Assembly: GCA_009928955.1 (NCBI GenBank)
Contig: SABN01000004.1
Coordinates: forward strand, 1 to 62,322
Origin: Opitutia bacterium
Lineage (GTDB): Bacteria; Verrucomicrobiota; Kiritimatiellia; CAIQIC01; Lenti-01
Length of the DNA stretch: 62,322 bases
Reading direction: 5' to 3'
The position numbers and the translations under genes are program-made. The notes beneath the pieces are model-generated. The model ran no database searches. It was given only the letters and a program-made list of their open reading frames with translations, and was not told where the DNA came from. Positions 53,990-62,307 of the stretch are shown here, piece after piece (the stretch's first letter is position 1; the number at the start of each line of letters is the position of its first letter).

Positions 53990-54868
53990 TCAGCGGCCGA
54001 TCCAAAGGCCAGCGGCGAAAAGAATACCGAAGGCCAAATGGAGCAGGGCCATGCCAACGACGTGCTTTTCTTCGACGGGGCCGATCCAGACCCCGCGATA
54101 CCAGCGGACGGCGACGGGAAGGGTCAACAGGGCGGCCAGCGTGGCCAGCGGCAACTGGCGCGTCAGCGCCATGAGCGGAGTCAGCAGAAACGGAATCACA
54201 AGGAAAAGGCCGGCGACCACCTTGCCTTCGACGGGCGCGAACCGCATCGGCAGGGTGCGCAGTCCGGCATCGCGGTCCGACTTCATGTCGCGCAGGTTGT
54301 TGGCATAGAGGATCAAGGTCATCAGCAGCGCGGCGGGAAGGCCTGCGGCCACGGCCCCCCAGGAAAAGCGCCCGGTTTGCGCCATATGCCCGCCCAACGT
54401 CATGCCGATGCCCATCATCAGGAACACCCACACCTCGCCCAGGGCGCGGTGCTTGGGGCTGAGCGGGCCGGCGGAATAGGCGAACGCGCCGAGGAGCCCG
54501 GCCACGCCCAGCAGCAGCAGGCCCCACCCAACCTGTCCCGCCAGCCACAGGCCGGCCAGCGCGCCGAGCGCGGCGCAGACCGTCGCGCCGCGGAAGCAGC
54601 GCGCGGGCGTCATCTCGCCGCGGACCAGCACGCCGCTGCCCACCCCGCCACCTTCGCGGTCCACCCCGCCCTTGAAGTCGTGGTAGTCGTTCCACAAGTT
54701 GGCCGCCGTGTGCAGCAGCACCCCCGCCGCCAGCGAAACGCCCAGGCGAAGCCCCGAAAATTCCGCGCCCGAAACCCGCGCATGCAACCCGCCGATGGCC
54801 ACGGGCACGAGGCTCGCCGAATAGGCGTAGGGACGGACGGCCACCGCCCACAGCTTCACCGCCTTCAT
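53990..54868 (-). CDS. menA: UbiA-family prenyltransferase, probably 1,4-dihydroxy-2-naphthoate polyprenyltransferase
   Basis: The 292-aa integral membrane enzyme has about eight helices and both Asp-rich motifs: NDYHDFKGGVDRE (about residue 60) and NNLRDMKSDRDAG (about residue 190). It attaches the polyprenyl side chain in menaquinone synthesis. The N-terminal WAVAVRPYAYSASLVPVAIG, the first motif and the RDxxxDxxxGLRTLP stretch are those of MenA rather than UbiA or protoheme synthase. ATG 54868 overlaps the upstream gene in ATGA. Other men genes are absent from the window. Confidence 0.85.
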   Translation of the reverse strand: MKAVKLWAVAVRPYAYSASLVPVAIGGLHARVSGAEFSGLRLGVSLAAGVLLHTAANLWNDYHDFKGGVDREGGGVGSGVLVRGEMTPARCFRGATVCAALGALAGLWLAGQVGWGLLLLGVAGLLGAFAYSAGPLSPKHRALGEVWVFLMMGIGMTLGGHMAQTGRFSWGAVAAGLPAALLMTLILYANNLRDMKSDRDAGLRTLPMRFAPVEGKVVAGLFLVIPFLLTPLMALTRQLPLATLAALLTLPVAVRWYRGVWIGPVEEKHVVGMALLHLAFGILFAAGLWIGR

Positions 54869-55416
54869 TTCCACCCTCCAGGCAGCCGGGCGCCTTCTGC
54901 CGCGCGCAACTCCGCGCGCGAAATCCGCCAGCCGCCCTCGCCCGTGTTCCAGAGCAGATCGGCCGTGCCATCGCCTTCCGCCGCTTCCCCGGCGGCCGAT
55001 GCCAGCCGGTAGCGGGCCGCCACGCGGGCGTTCACCGCGCCCTCGCCGGCCGCCGCGACGGTGATTTCCGGACGGGCGAACTCGATTTGCGCCAGCGACG
55101 AGCGAATTTGGGCGAAAACCGAGACGATGTCCTTCCGGCCCGTGGCCAGCGTCCCGTAGCCCTCCAGTTCGAGCACCGCATTCGTGGCCAGGAAGTTTCC
55201 CAGCCGGTTGGCGGACAGCCCCAGCGAAACCGGCGATTCCTCCTCCGTCTTCTCCGCCACGCGCACCACCCGCGTCGTCGCCCGCTTCACCCGGGCTTCC
55301 GCACCCCAATAGGTGATCGCCCCGAAGGAAACTCCCAGCAAAAGCGCCGGAAACACCGCTCGGAGGGCCCAAGTCCGTCCCCTCTTTCGACTGACCTCTT
55401 CTGGCCGCAGCCGCAT
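54865..55416 (-). CDS. Membrane-anchored protein with NTF2/SnoaL-like domain
   Basis: The 183-aa product has a basic N-terminus, one membrane anchor (AVFPALLLGVSFGAITYWGA) and an external domain. Its strands TNAVLELEGYGTLATGRKDI, IEFARPEITVAAAGEGAVNA and TADLLWNTGEGGWRISRAEL fit the small cone-shaped NTF2-like fold. It is coupled by a 4-nt overlap to the menA-like gene. I do not recognise a specific family, and no active-site residues can be claimed. Confidence 0.65.
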   Translation of the reverse strand: MRLRPEEVSRKRGRTWALRAVFPALLLGVSFGAITYWGAEARVKRATTRVVRVAEKTEEESPVSLGLSANRLGNFLATNAVLELEGYGTLATGRKDIVSVFAQIRSSLAQIEFARPEITVAAAGEGAVNARVAARYRLASAAGEAAEGDGTADLLWNTGEGGWRISRAELRAAEGARLPGGWK

Positions 55417-55506
55417 GAAAACACCTCTTCCCGCAAAATTGGCTGGTCATTCAGCCGCAATCAGCATACAAAAATAGCGTAAATTGCAAACGACGAAAGA
55501 TTTATT

Positions 55507-56040
55507 ATGAGCGAACCCACCACCTCTCCAGGCTATGTCGAGGCTGCGCAAACCATCTTGGAGGATATTCTCCGACTGTTGGAATTCGAAGACGCCCAGC
55601 TGGAATCCACCGTGGAAGATGGACAGATCTTCTTCCAGATCGTCACGGCCGATGCCGGACGGATCATCGGACGGACCTCGCAGACCTTGGACGCCATCCA
55701 GTTCCTGCTCAACCGCCTGCTGTCGCGGAAGTACGAAGATTCGCCTTATTGCGTGGTGGATGCCGAACGCTATCGGGAGCGCCGCCGGGAAAAATTGCTG
55801 GCCGACACGAACGAGGCTCTTGAGCGCGTCCGCCAGAACGGCCACCCTTGGCGCATGCCGTTGCTCAACTCCATGGAGCGGCGCATCATCCACCAGGCGC
55901 TCAAGGATTGCCCCGATGTGCGCACCCATTCCGAGGACGAGGATGCGGAGGGGCGCAAGCGCGTCGTGATCTCCTTGGCCGAACCCTTCCAAGCCGAAGC
56001 GGCCGCCGCCGAGCCTCCCGCCCCGTCCGAACCGTCGTGA
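55507..56040 (+). CDS. KhpB/Jag-like RNA-binding protein (KH and R3H domains)
   Basis: The 177-aa cytosolic RNA-binding protein has a KH domain at about residues 10-85 with the GxxG loop in ADAGRIIGRTSQTLDAIQFL. An R3H domain at about 88-155 has the R-x3-H signature in MERRIIHQAL. The N-terminal Jag_N domain found in Firmicutes KhpB/EloR is missing, so this is the short form. The C-terminus is a Glu/Ala/Pro tail. In other bacteria such proteins sit in the rnpA-yidC-jag cluster; here it stands apart from those genes. The start at 55507 is preceded by GAAAG in an AT-rich region. Confidence 0.85.
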   Translation: MSEPTTSPGYVEAAQTILEDILRLLEFEDAQLESTVEDGQIFFQIVTADAGRIIGRTSQTLDAIQFLLNRLLSRKYEDSPYCVVDAERYRERRREKLLADTNEALERVRQNGHPWRMPLLNSMERRIIHQALKDCPDVRTHSEDEDAEGRKRVVISLAEPFQAEAAAAEPPAPSEPS

Positions 56041-56097
56041 CCGGCGAAACGCCCCTGCGCCCGGCCCGTTTCCTTCCGGCCTCTGACCGGCCGGGGA

Positions 56098-56126
56098 TTG
56101 ACATCCGGCCCCTCAAACCCCACAAT
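56098..56126 (+). promoter_or_regulatory. Near-consensus promoter of the parvulin lipoprotein gene
   Basis: TTGACA (56098-56103), 17 bp and CACAAT (56121-56126). This gives a leader of about 65 nt before the ATG at 56198, which is preceded by GGAAAGGATG. Confidence 0.65.
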
Positions 56127-56197
56127 GCCCGCCTTTGAAAACATGGCTTGCAAAAACCAGGTGATGCAGGCCTCCCGTCAATGGAAAGGATGATCCG

Positions 56198-57706
56198 ATG
56201 AAACAGACTGAATATTGGATGATGGCGTCCCTCGCTTTGAGCTTGGTTCTGACTGGTTGCGGCGATTCAAAGCCGGCCGCCCAGGAAAAACCGGATGTGG
56301 CCGCCGCCGAAATCGCGGCGCCCGCGCAGGACGCGGGAATCGCCGCGCCCGCGCAAGACATCGAAACCATCGCCCTCCCGGCGGTCGACCCGGCCACGCT
56401 GGTCGCGAAGGTCAACGACACGGACATCACCGAGGCCGACGTCCAGAAGGTGCTGACGATGTTCATGAAGCAGATGGGCGGCCGGATCCCCCCCGATCAG
56501 GTGGCCACGGCGCTTCCCCGCATCCGCGAGCGCATCGTGGAAGAGTTGGTCATGCGCCGCGTGATGCTCGATGCGGTCGCCAAGGAAGGCATCAGCCTGT
56601 CCGATTCCGAGTTCGCCGAAGTCAAGGCCGAGTTGGTCGAAGAACTGCCTCCGGGCACCACGATCGAGACCTACATGGCCGAGACCGGCACCACGGAAGC
56701 CGAAATGCGCGAGCAGATGGCCGTCCGCAAGATGATCATGGCCAAGGCGGAAACCCTCGCGAAGCCCACGGATGAAGAAATCCAAGCTTTCTACGACGAG
56801 AACCAAGAAGGCTTCAGCCAAGGCGAGACCGTCAGCGCCTCCCACATCCTGCTCAAGGTGGACCCGGCCGACGATGAGGCCGCCAAGGCCAGCAAGCGCG
56901 AGCGCATCGACGGTCTTCGCAAGCAACTGCTCGAAGGCGCCGATTTCGCCGAAATCGCCAAGGCCAATTCCGATTGCCCCAGTTCCAGCGCAGGCGGCGA
57001 CCTGGGCTCTTTTGGCAAGGGTCAGATGGTCCCGGCGTTCGAAGACGCCGCCTTTGCGCAACCGGTGGGCTCGGTCGGCGAAGTGGTCGAAACCCCCTTC
57101 GGCTACCACCTCATCAAGGTCTCCGAGCACAGCAATGCCAAAACCTTGGAGTTTGGCGAGGTGAAGACCCGCATCAGCGACATGCTGTATTCCCAGAAGC
57201 AGCAAGACGTGGTGCGCGAATTCGTGGATGGACTCCGCGAAAAGGCGAACATCCAGCGCTTCGACACGCCCCCGGAAGCCGAGACCCTGCTCCAACTGGA
57301 CGTCGAAGAAGATGAAATCGCCGAGGAAGTCCCGGCCGCCCCCGTCGCCGAAACCGCCATCGAGGAAGTCAAGGAAGCGGCCTCGGATGCGGCGGATCAA
57401 GCCGCCGAAGGGGTCGAAGAAGTGAAGGACGCCGTCGCTTCCGCCGCCGAGGAGGCCATCGAGGAAGTCAAGGAAGCCGCCTCGGATGCGGCGGATCAGG
57501 CCGCCGAAGGGGTCGAAGAAGTGAAGGACGCCGTCGCTTCCGCCGCCGAGGAGGCCATCGAGGAAGTCAAGGAAGCCGCCTCGGATGCGGCGGATCAAGC
57601 CGTCGAAGGGGTCGAAGAAGTGAAGGCCGCCGTCGCCCCCGCCGCCGAGAAGGTCGAAGAAACGGTGGAAACCGCCCCGCCGGCTTCCATGGAAAAGGCC
57701 GAATAG
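56198..57706 (+). CDS. Parvulin-type peptidyl-prolyl isomerase lipoprotein with a C-terminal repeat tail
   Basis: The 502-aa product has a lipobox (LVLTGC, Cys about residue 21). A SurA/PrsA-like N-terminal chaperone domain follows (about 70-200: LVAKVNDTDITEADVQKVLT, RIRERIVEELVMRRVMLDAV). The parvulin domain at about 212-310 shows ETVSASHILLKVD, FAEIAKANSDCPSSSAGGDL, GSFGKGQMVPAFEDAAF and VETPFGYHLIKV. It probably folds or escorts exported proteins in the periplasm, a need explained by the many large secreted proteins here. The last 120 residues are three copies of a 33-residue Ala/Glu/Val unit (AIEEVKEAASDAADQ, AAEGVEEVKDAVASAAEE) that should form amphipathic helix. The repeat is nearly identical at DNA level. 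Confidence 0.87.
   Translation: MKQTEYWMMASLALSLVLTGCGDSKPAAQEKPDVAAAEIAAPAQDAGIAAPAQDIETIALPAVDPATLVAKVNDTDITEADVQKVLTMFMKQMGGRIPPDQVATALPRIRERIVEELVMRRVMLDAVAKEGISLSDSEFAEVKAELVEELPPGTTIETYMAETGTTEAEMREQMAVRKMIMAKAETLAKPTDEEIQAFYDENQEGFSQGETVSASHILLKVDPADDEAAKASKRERIDGLRKQLLEGADFAEIAKANSDCPSSSAGGDLGSFGKGQMVPAFEDAAFAQPVGSVGEVVETPFGYHLIKVSEHSNAKTLEFGEVKTRISDMLYSQKQQDVVREFVDGLREKANIQRFDTPPEAETLLQLDVEEDEIAEEVPAAPVAETAIEEVKEAASDAADQAAEGVEEVKDAVASAAEEAIEEVKEAASDAADQAAEGVEEVKDAVASAAEEAIEEVKEAASDAADQAVEGVEEVKAAVAPAAEKVEETVETAPPASMEKAE
57356..57652 (+). repeat. Three tandem 99-bp coding repeats in the parvulin gene
   Basis: Copies are at 57356-57454, 57455-57553 and 57554-57652. The first two differ by only a few bases, while the third has more changes near its end. 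In-frame units of this size allow length change without frameshift. Confidence 0.9.
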
Positions 57707-57725
57707 CCTCCCCCGCGATTCCATG

Positions 57726-57753
57726 AAAAGCCCGGCGCAAGCCGGGCTTTTTT
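57726..57753 (+). terminator. Rho-independent terminator after the parvulin gene
   Basis: An 11-bp stem (57726-57736 with 57741-57751) has a GCAA tetraloop and a run of six T. It starts 20 nt after the stop. Confidence 0.92.
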
Positions 57754-57791
57754 CATGGACCAAACGGCCTTTTCCGAGTGGCCTCCCGTGA

Positions 57792-57820
57792 TTGACTCCC
57801 CGCCCCGCTTTCGGCACAAT
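57792..57820 (+). promoter_or_regulatory. Promoter of the transketolase-like gene, near-leaderless
   Basis: TTGACT (57792-57797), 17 bp and CACAAT (57815-57820). The ATG is at 57831, only 10 nt beyond, and no Shine-Dalgarno sequence lies between. Confidence 0.6.
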
Positions 57821-57830
57821 CGCGCGCATC

Positions 57831-60089
57831 ATGAAAATCCAATTCTCCCCCGACGCCCTCCAGCAGAACCGCAACCGCACGCTTTTGGCCGAGTCGCTCT
57901 ACATGCGCCGCGAGGTCGTGTCCTCCGTCCCCCCCCTCGAACTCGACATCGAGCAGATTCCCCGCCTGTCCGACGACGACCTCGCCTTGTTCGAGGCCCT
58001 GCAGATCGACGCCGCCCGCCTCGCCATCGAATCCGTCGCTTCGCTGTCGAAAATCAATGAAGTCGATCACATGGGCGGCGGCCTCGATCTGATTCCGCCG
58101 CTCCTGCTGACCCTGTCGCTGGTCAACCGCGTCGAACGGGATTTCACCATCGAGAACGCCCACACCTCCATCGGCTACTATTCCGCCCTTTCCGCGCTGG
58201 GCTATCTGGAGCGCCGCCGCGTCATCGACACCTTCCGCCGCGGAATCGACATCCCCGGACATGTCTCGTGGGTGCCGGGCGGAACCCAGCTCAACGGCGG
58301 ACGCCTCGGCGTCATGATCCCCACCGCCGTCGGCCAGGCCCTCGGCAAGCGCGCCGCCTACGGCTCCGACGCCTGGGTGCTCTGCCATTGCGGTGACGCC
58401 GGATGGCTCGCCGGCCACTCGCTCAACGGATTCCACGCGGCCCACATCCACAAGGCCCCCGTCACCTTTCTCATGCATCGGAATGGAATCCAGCTCTCCG
58501 GCACGACGAAGCAGATGACGGGCAAAGACCCCCGCCCCCTCATCGAAGCCCTCGGCATCCAGATTCTGGAAACCCCCTCCCTGTACGACCTCGCCACGCT
58601 GTGGCAAACCCTCCGCGAGGCGCGTTCCCTCGCCCGGAACGGCATCCCCTCGCTGGTCTTCCCCACCGGCAAGAGCGAGGTGCCCCTTTTCCAGATCGGC
58701 GAGCGATTCGGCATCGCCGCCGAGCTTTCCGCCTTCGCCGCCAACAACGGCGTGCCGATGGACACGGCCGTCTGGCTGCCCGGCTGCCTGATGAGCTACC
58801 GCGACGTGCCGTCCATGATGGAATGCCTGTTCCTCGTCAACGGCCTGCCCGGCGGCAAGGCGCATCACGACGGGCATATGAAGGGCCGCGACCTCGACGC
58901 CCTGCTGGCGAATCCCATGCTGCAAGCCTCGAAAGCCAACCAAAAAGCCCTCCAGCGCTGGCGCTCGCTTCCGCCGGTGTCCGTCACCACCACCGCCCGG
59001 CCGGCGCCGGGCGCGGAAAACCTGGTCCTCCCGGCCGAGGCCCTCGCGCAGGCCGACGCCGCGCTTCCCGCAGCCGGCGGCAAGTGGGTCACGCCCCGCG
59101 CCGGCGTCGCCCTCGCCTATGATCTCGTGGCCAAGACCCATCCCGCCGCCACCTTCGTGCTGGATTGCGACCTCGCGCCCTCCACCAAGGTGGATCTGGC
59201 GCTCAAGGTGCTCGATTCCGACCACCAGTTCCAGCTTTCCATCGAAGAACAGATCGCCACCTTCATGGCCAACGGCCTGGCCATGTCCACGCCCGAGCCC
59301 AAGCTGGTGGTCTTCGCCACCTTCGCCGCCTTCTTCGAAGGCATCGCCCGCGAGGGCCTCGAGATGTGGCGCTACCAGCGCAACCTGAACGGCGCCAACG
59401 AAGGGCTCAACGTCACCTTCCACCTCTCGCACGTCGGCTCCTGCACCGGACGCGACCATTTCTCCGGCTGGTCCCTCGACTGGATCAACCTCGCCATCGG
59501 CTACCTGCCCTATCTGGACCGCTTCTACGCCCCCGCCGACGCCCGCGCCGCCTTCGTCGCCATCTGCGACCTGGCCGCGCGCAACGGCGCGCACATCCTC
59601 GGCATCCCCCGCGACAACCTCCCCATCCTCGTGGATCCGGCCACGAAGGGCCCGCTCTGGAAATCCGATTCTCCGTGGACCGACGTCAACCAGCTCCGCG
59701 CGCAGCCCGGGGCGAAAAAGGCCCTGCTCGGCTTCGGGGCCACCGCTTTCGTCGCCGCGGAGGCCTCCGACAAGCTGGCCGCCGACGGCCTCGTGGCCGA
59801 CGCCTGGGTCGTCAACGGCCTTCCGCTGGACGCCGGCCGCCTTGCCGCGCTGTTCAAGCAGTATCCCGAGGGCATCGTCACCCTCGAGGACGGTCTCATC
59901 GGCAGTCCTGAAAAAGGTCTGCGGGGCTTCGCCGGCCTCGTCTGCGGCGCCGCCCACGGCAAGAAGCTCCCGCTGATCCACCTAGGCATCACCGACCCGC
60001 GCGTCGCCCCGTCCGAGGGCCATCTGGAGCTGTGGCAGTACTTCGGCATCGACGTCCCCTCCGCCATCGCCGCCGTCAAGGCCCTGTAG
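57831..60089 (+). CDS. Transketolase-like thiamine-diphosphate enzyme of unclear substrate
   Basis: The 752-aa product has the three-domain transketolase layout. The N-terminal ThDP-diphosphate site is a variant: GDAGWLAGHSLNGFHAAHIH followed by FLMHRNGIQLSG, compare GDG and N-G in transketolase. The middle pyrimidine-binding domain has the activating Glu in LSIEEQIATFMANGLA. A C-terminal domain follows (VNGLPLDAG, GIVTLEDGLIGSPEKGLRGF). It is longer than typical transketolase (about 660) and lacks many of its substrate histidines by eye, so a standard pentose-phosphate role is doubtful. It is followed by nadA at 54 nt. Candidate classes are transketolase, DXP-synthase-like or a specialised family. 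Confidence 0.75.
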   Translation: MKIQFSPDALQQNRNRTLLAESLYMRREVVSSVPPLELDIEQIPRLSDDDLALFEALQIDAARLAIESVASLSKINEVDHMGGGLDLIPPLLLTLSLVNRVERDFTIENAHTSIGYYSALSALGYLERRRVIDTFRRGIDIPGHVSWVPGGTQLNGGRLGVMIPTAVGQALGKRAAYGSDAWVLCHCGDAGWLAGHSLNGFHAAHIHKAPVTFLMHRNGIQLSGTTKQMTGKDPRPLIEALGIQILETPSLYDLATLWQTLREARSLARNGIPSLVFPTGKSEVPLFQIGERFGIAAELSAFAANNGVPMDTAVWLPGCLMSYRDVPSMMECLFLVNGLPGGKAHHDGHMKGRDLDALLANPMLQASKANQKALQRWRSLPPVSVTTTARPAPGAENLVLPAEALAQADAALPAAGGKWVTPRAGVALAYDLVAKTHPAATFVLDCDLAPSTKVDLALKVLDSDHQFQLSIEEQIATFMANGLAMSTPEPKLVVFATFAAFFEGIAREGLEMWRYQRNLNGANEGLNVTFHLSHVGSCTGRDHFSGWSLDWINLAIGYLPYLDRFYAPADARAAFVAICDLAARNGAHILGIPRDNLPILVDPATKGPLWKSDSPWTDVNQLRAQPGAKKALLGFGATAFVAAEASDKLAADGLVADAWVVNGLPLDAGRLAALFKQYPEGIVTLEDGLIGSPEKGLRGFAGLVCGAAHGKKLPLIHLGITDPRVAPSEGHLELWQYFGIDVPSAIAAVKAL

Positions 60090-60143
60090 CCGGAACATCC
60101 GCCCCGGGCGCCGCGGCCGTTTCCGCGATGGAGTGGGAAGCCA

Positions 60144-61043
60144 ATGAACCTCGTCCAGGAAATCCAGAAGCTCAAGACGGAACGGAACGCCCGGATCCTC
60201 GCGCACAACTACCAAGCGCCCGACGTCCAGGACATCGCCGACTTCACCGGCGATTCCCTCGAGCTCTCGCGCAAGGCCACTGAAATCACCGCCGAGGTGA
60301 TCGTTTTCTGCGGCGTGCACTTCATGGCCGAGACCGCCGCCATCCTCAACCCGAAGAAGACGGTCCTGCTGCCCGACCCCCGCGCCGGCTGCCCCATGGC
60401 CGACATGATCACCGGCGACCAGCTCCGCGAATTCAAGGCGCAGCACCCCGGCGCCAAGGTCGTCTGCTACGTCAACTCCACCGCCGAGGTGAAGGCCGAA
60501 AGCGACTGCTGCTGCACCTCCGGCAACGCCGTGAAAATCGTCCGGCACTACGCCGACGACGAAGTGCTCTTCGTCCCGGACCAGCACCTCGGCAGCGTCG
60601 TGGAGGAGATCCTGGGCCGGAAGCTCATCCTGTGGCCCGGCTACTGCCCCACCCACGCCCGCATCAACCCCAAGGACATCCTGGAGCTGAAGGCTGCCCA
60701 TCCCCGGTCCGTCGCCATCGCCCATCCCGAGTGCCCCAAGCCCGTGCGCGTCGTCTCCGACCATATCCTCTCCACCGGACAGATGTGCAGATTCGTCCAA
60801 GAGAATCCCGCCGCGGAATTCATCGTCGCCACGGAAGAAGGTCTCCTGCACCGCCTGCGGAAGGACAATCCCGGCAAGACCTTTTATCGCGTCTCCCCCT
60901 TCGCCGTCTGCCCCAACATGAAGCGCATCACCCTGGAAAAGGTCTATTTCTCCTTGCGCGACATGGAAACCGCCATCCGCGTCGAGACGCCCATTGCCGA
61001 CCGCGCGCGCCGCGCCATCGAGCAGATGCTCGCCTGGTCCTGA
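60144..61043 (+). CDS. nadA: Quinolinate synthase
   Basis: The 299-aa [4Fe-4S] enzyme condenses iminoaspartate with dihydroxyacetone phosphate to quinolinate in NAD synthesis. The length matches the short Thermotoga-type NadA. The three cluster cysteines are visible: FCGVHFMAETA (about 81), GYCPTHARI (about 169) and FAVCPNMKRIT (about 255). Substrate-site motifs LAHNYQAPDVQDIADFTGDS and YVNSTAEVKAESDCCCTSGN are intact. A GGGAAG sequence precedes the ATG. NadB and NadC are not in the window. Confidence 0.96.
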   Translation: MNLVQEIQKLKTERNARILAHNYQAPDVQDIADFTGDSLELSRKATEITAEVIVFCGVHFMAETAAILNPKKTVLLPDPRAGCPMADMITGDQLREFKAQHPGAKVVCYVNSTAEVKAESDCCCTSGNAVKIVRHYADDEVLFVPDQHLGSVVEEILGRKLILWPGYCPTHARINPKDILELKAAHPRSVAIAHPECPKPVRVVSDHILSTGQMCRFVQENPAAEFIVATEEGLLHRLRKDNPGKTFYRVSPFAVCPNMKRITLEKVYFSLRDMETAIRVETPIADRARRAIEQMLAWS

Positions 61044-61095
61044 ACCCGTCCGCCCCCCTCCGCCTTCCGCCGTGGTCCGGGCCGCGGGCGGAAGG

Positions 61096-61112
61096 TTTCC
61101 ACGGTGTGGAAA
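61096..61112. repeat. TTTCCAC-N3-GTGGAAA palindrome between nadA and the ferritin-like gene
   Basis: A perfect 7-bp-arm palindrome of the same pattern as at 9222-9260. It lies between two convergent genes, so here it is more likely a repeat or terminator-like hairpin than an operator. A GC-rich fold follows (CCGGGCGCCAGCCCCGG). Confidence 0.55.
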
Positions 61113-61145
61113 ACCGGGCGCCAGCCCCGGGCTTCGAGCCTCCCC

Positions 61146-61652
61146 CTAGCGGATCCGGGCCGTCTTGAGCAGCGTCTGCAGGTCTTCCATCACGGCCTGC
61201 AGGTCTTCCTCGTGCTCCACCTCGTCCTGCAGGATCTGCAGCACGATGTTGTAGGTCACGGGGTCTTTTCCCATGGTCAGGTTCAGCAGCTTCTTGTAGG
61301 TCATGATCGCGCACTGCTCGCCGGCGATGTTCTGGGCGAGGACGTTCTTCACGAACGGATTCTTCGGCGCGTCATAGCCGCAGTTGCTGAACTTGTACCA
61401 TTCCTTGGGCTCGGTGACCGGCGTGCCGCCGAGCTGGATGATGCGCATCGCCAGCATGTCCGAATGCCGCAGCTCGTCCGCCGCGTGCTGGATCAGCTCC
61501 GCGATGACCGCTTCTTTCATCGGGCCTTTCACCACCTTGGCGCCGATCCAATACTGGTAATAGGCCAGCCACTCGTCGGAGAACGCCTTGTTGAGCACTC
61601 CGATGAGCTTCTTGACGCTCATGTCGACGATCGCGATTCCCTTGGTTCCCAT
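61146..61652 (-). CDS. Ferritin-like di-iron protein (bacterioferritin/Dps-like)
   Basis: The 168-aa four-helix-bundle protein has the ferritin-like metal ligands in order: SDEWLAYYQYW (first Glu), IQHAADELRHSD (ExxH), IAGEQCAIMTYKK (third Glu) and LQDEVEHEEDLQ (ExxH). It probably stores or detoxifies iron in the cytoplasm, in keeping with the Feo system. It could instead be a DPS-related or rubrerythrin-like protein lacking a rubredoxin domain. ATG 61652 with GGAGG nearby is used; an in-frame ATG at 61622 also fits. Confidence 0.85.
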   Translation of the reverse strand: MGTKGIAIVDMSVKKLIGVLNKAFSDEWLAYYQYWIGAKVVKGPMKEAVIAELIQHAADELRHSDMLAMRIIQLGGTPVTEPKEWYKFSNCGYDAPKNPFVKNVLAQNIAGEQCAIMTYKKLLNLTMGKDPVTYNIVLQILQDEVEHEEDLQAVMEDLQTLLKTARIR

Positions 61653-61691
61653 GGCCTCCGTCCTTTCTTCTTCGTCCTTCTTCCGTTTTCC

Positions 61692-62258
61692 CTAGAACTC
61701 GACCGCCGGGGCCGTCTCGGCGCCTTGCGCGGCCTCGAACGGCGCGCGGGCGGCGAATCCCGCGAGGCGCGCGAGGAAGAGCGTCGGCATGGAGCGGATG
61801 AGCGTGTTGTAGCCCTGCACGGCGCCGTTGTAGCGCTGCCGCTCGACGTTGATGCGGTTCTCCGTCCCGGCCAGTTCGTCCTGCAGGGCGATGAAGTTCT
61901 GGTTGGCCTTCAGCTCCGGATAGTTTTCCATCACCACCATCAGACGGCCCATCGCGCCTTCCAGCATCGAAGCCACGCCGACCTTCTCCGCCTGGGTCTT
62001 CGCCGCGCCCCACTGGCTGCGCAGGCGCGTCACTTCTTCGAGGGTGCCCTTTTCATGCGCGGCGTACCCCTTGACCGTGTTGACCAGGTTGGGGATCAGG
62101 TCGAACCGGCGCTGGAGCACGGATTCCACGTTGGCCCACGCCTTGTTGCACTCCTCGTCCTTCGCCACCATTCCGTTGTACATGCCCATGAGGCTGCCGC
62201 CCACCAGCAACACCAGCACCAGCAACACGATTCCCGCCACCAAACAGCCTTTGCCCAT
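61692..62258 (-). CDS. lemA: LemA family protein
   Basis: The 188-aa product has one N-terminal membrane anchor (CLVAGIVLLVLVLLVGGSLMGMYN) and a long helical bundle. LemA landmarks are NKAWANVESVLQRRFDLIPN, LVNTVKGYAAHEKGTLEEV, RLMVVMENYPELKANQNF and LQDELAGTENRINVERQRYN. Two ATGs are close (62264 and 62258). AAGGAG abuts the first and is 6 nt before the second, so 62258 is the better start. Its usual partner, a TPM-domain protein, is not in the window, and the gene order continues beyond the left end of LemA only with the ferritin-like gene. Confidence 0.9.
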   Translation of the reverse strand: MGKGCLVAGIVLLVLVLLVGGSLMGMYNGMVAKDEECNKAWANVESVLQRRFDLIPNLVNTVKGYAAHEKGTLEEVTRLRSQWGAAKTQAEKVGVASMLEGAMGRLMVVMENYPELKANQNFIALQDELAGTENRINVERQRYNGAVQGYNTLIRSMPTLFLARLAGFAARAPFEAAQGAETAPAVEF

Positions 62259-62307
62259 GCTCATCTCCTTTGTTGCGCGCCCTTTCCAAATCACCAACCG
62301 CGGCTCG

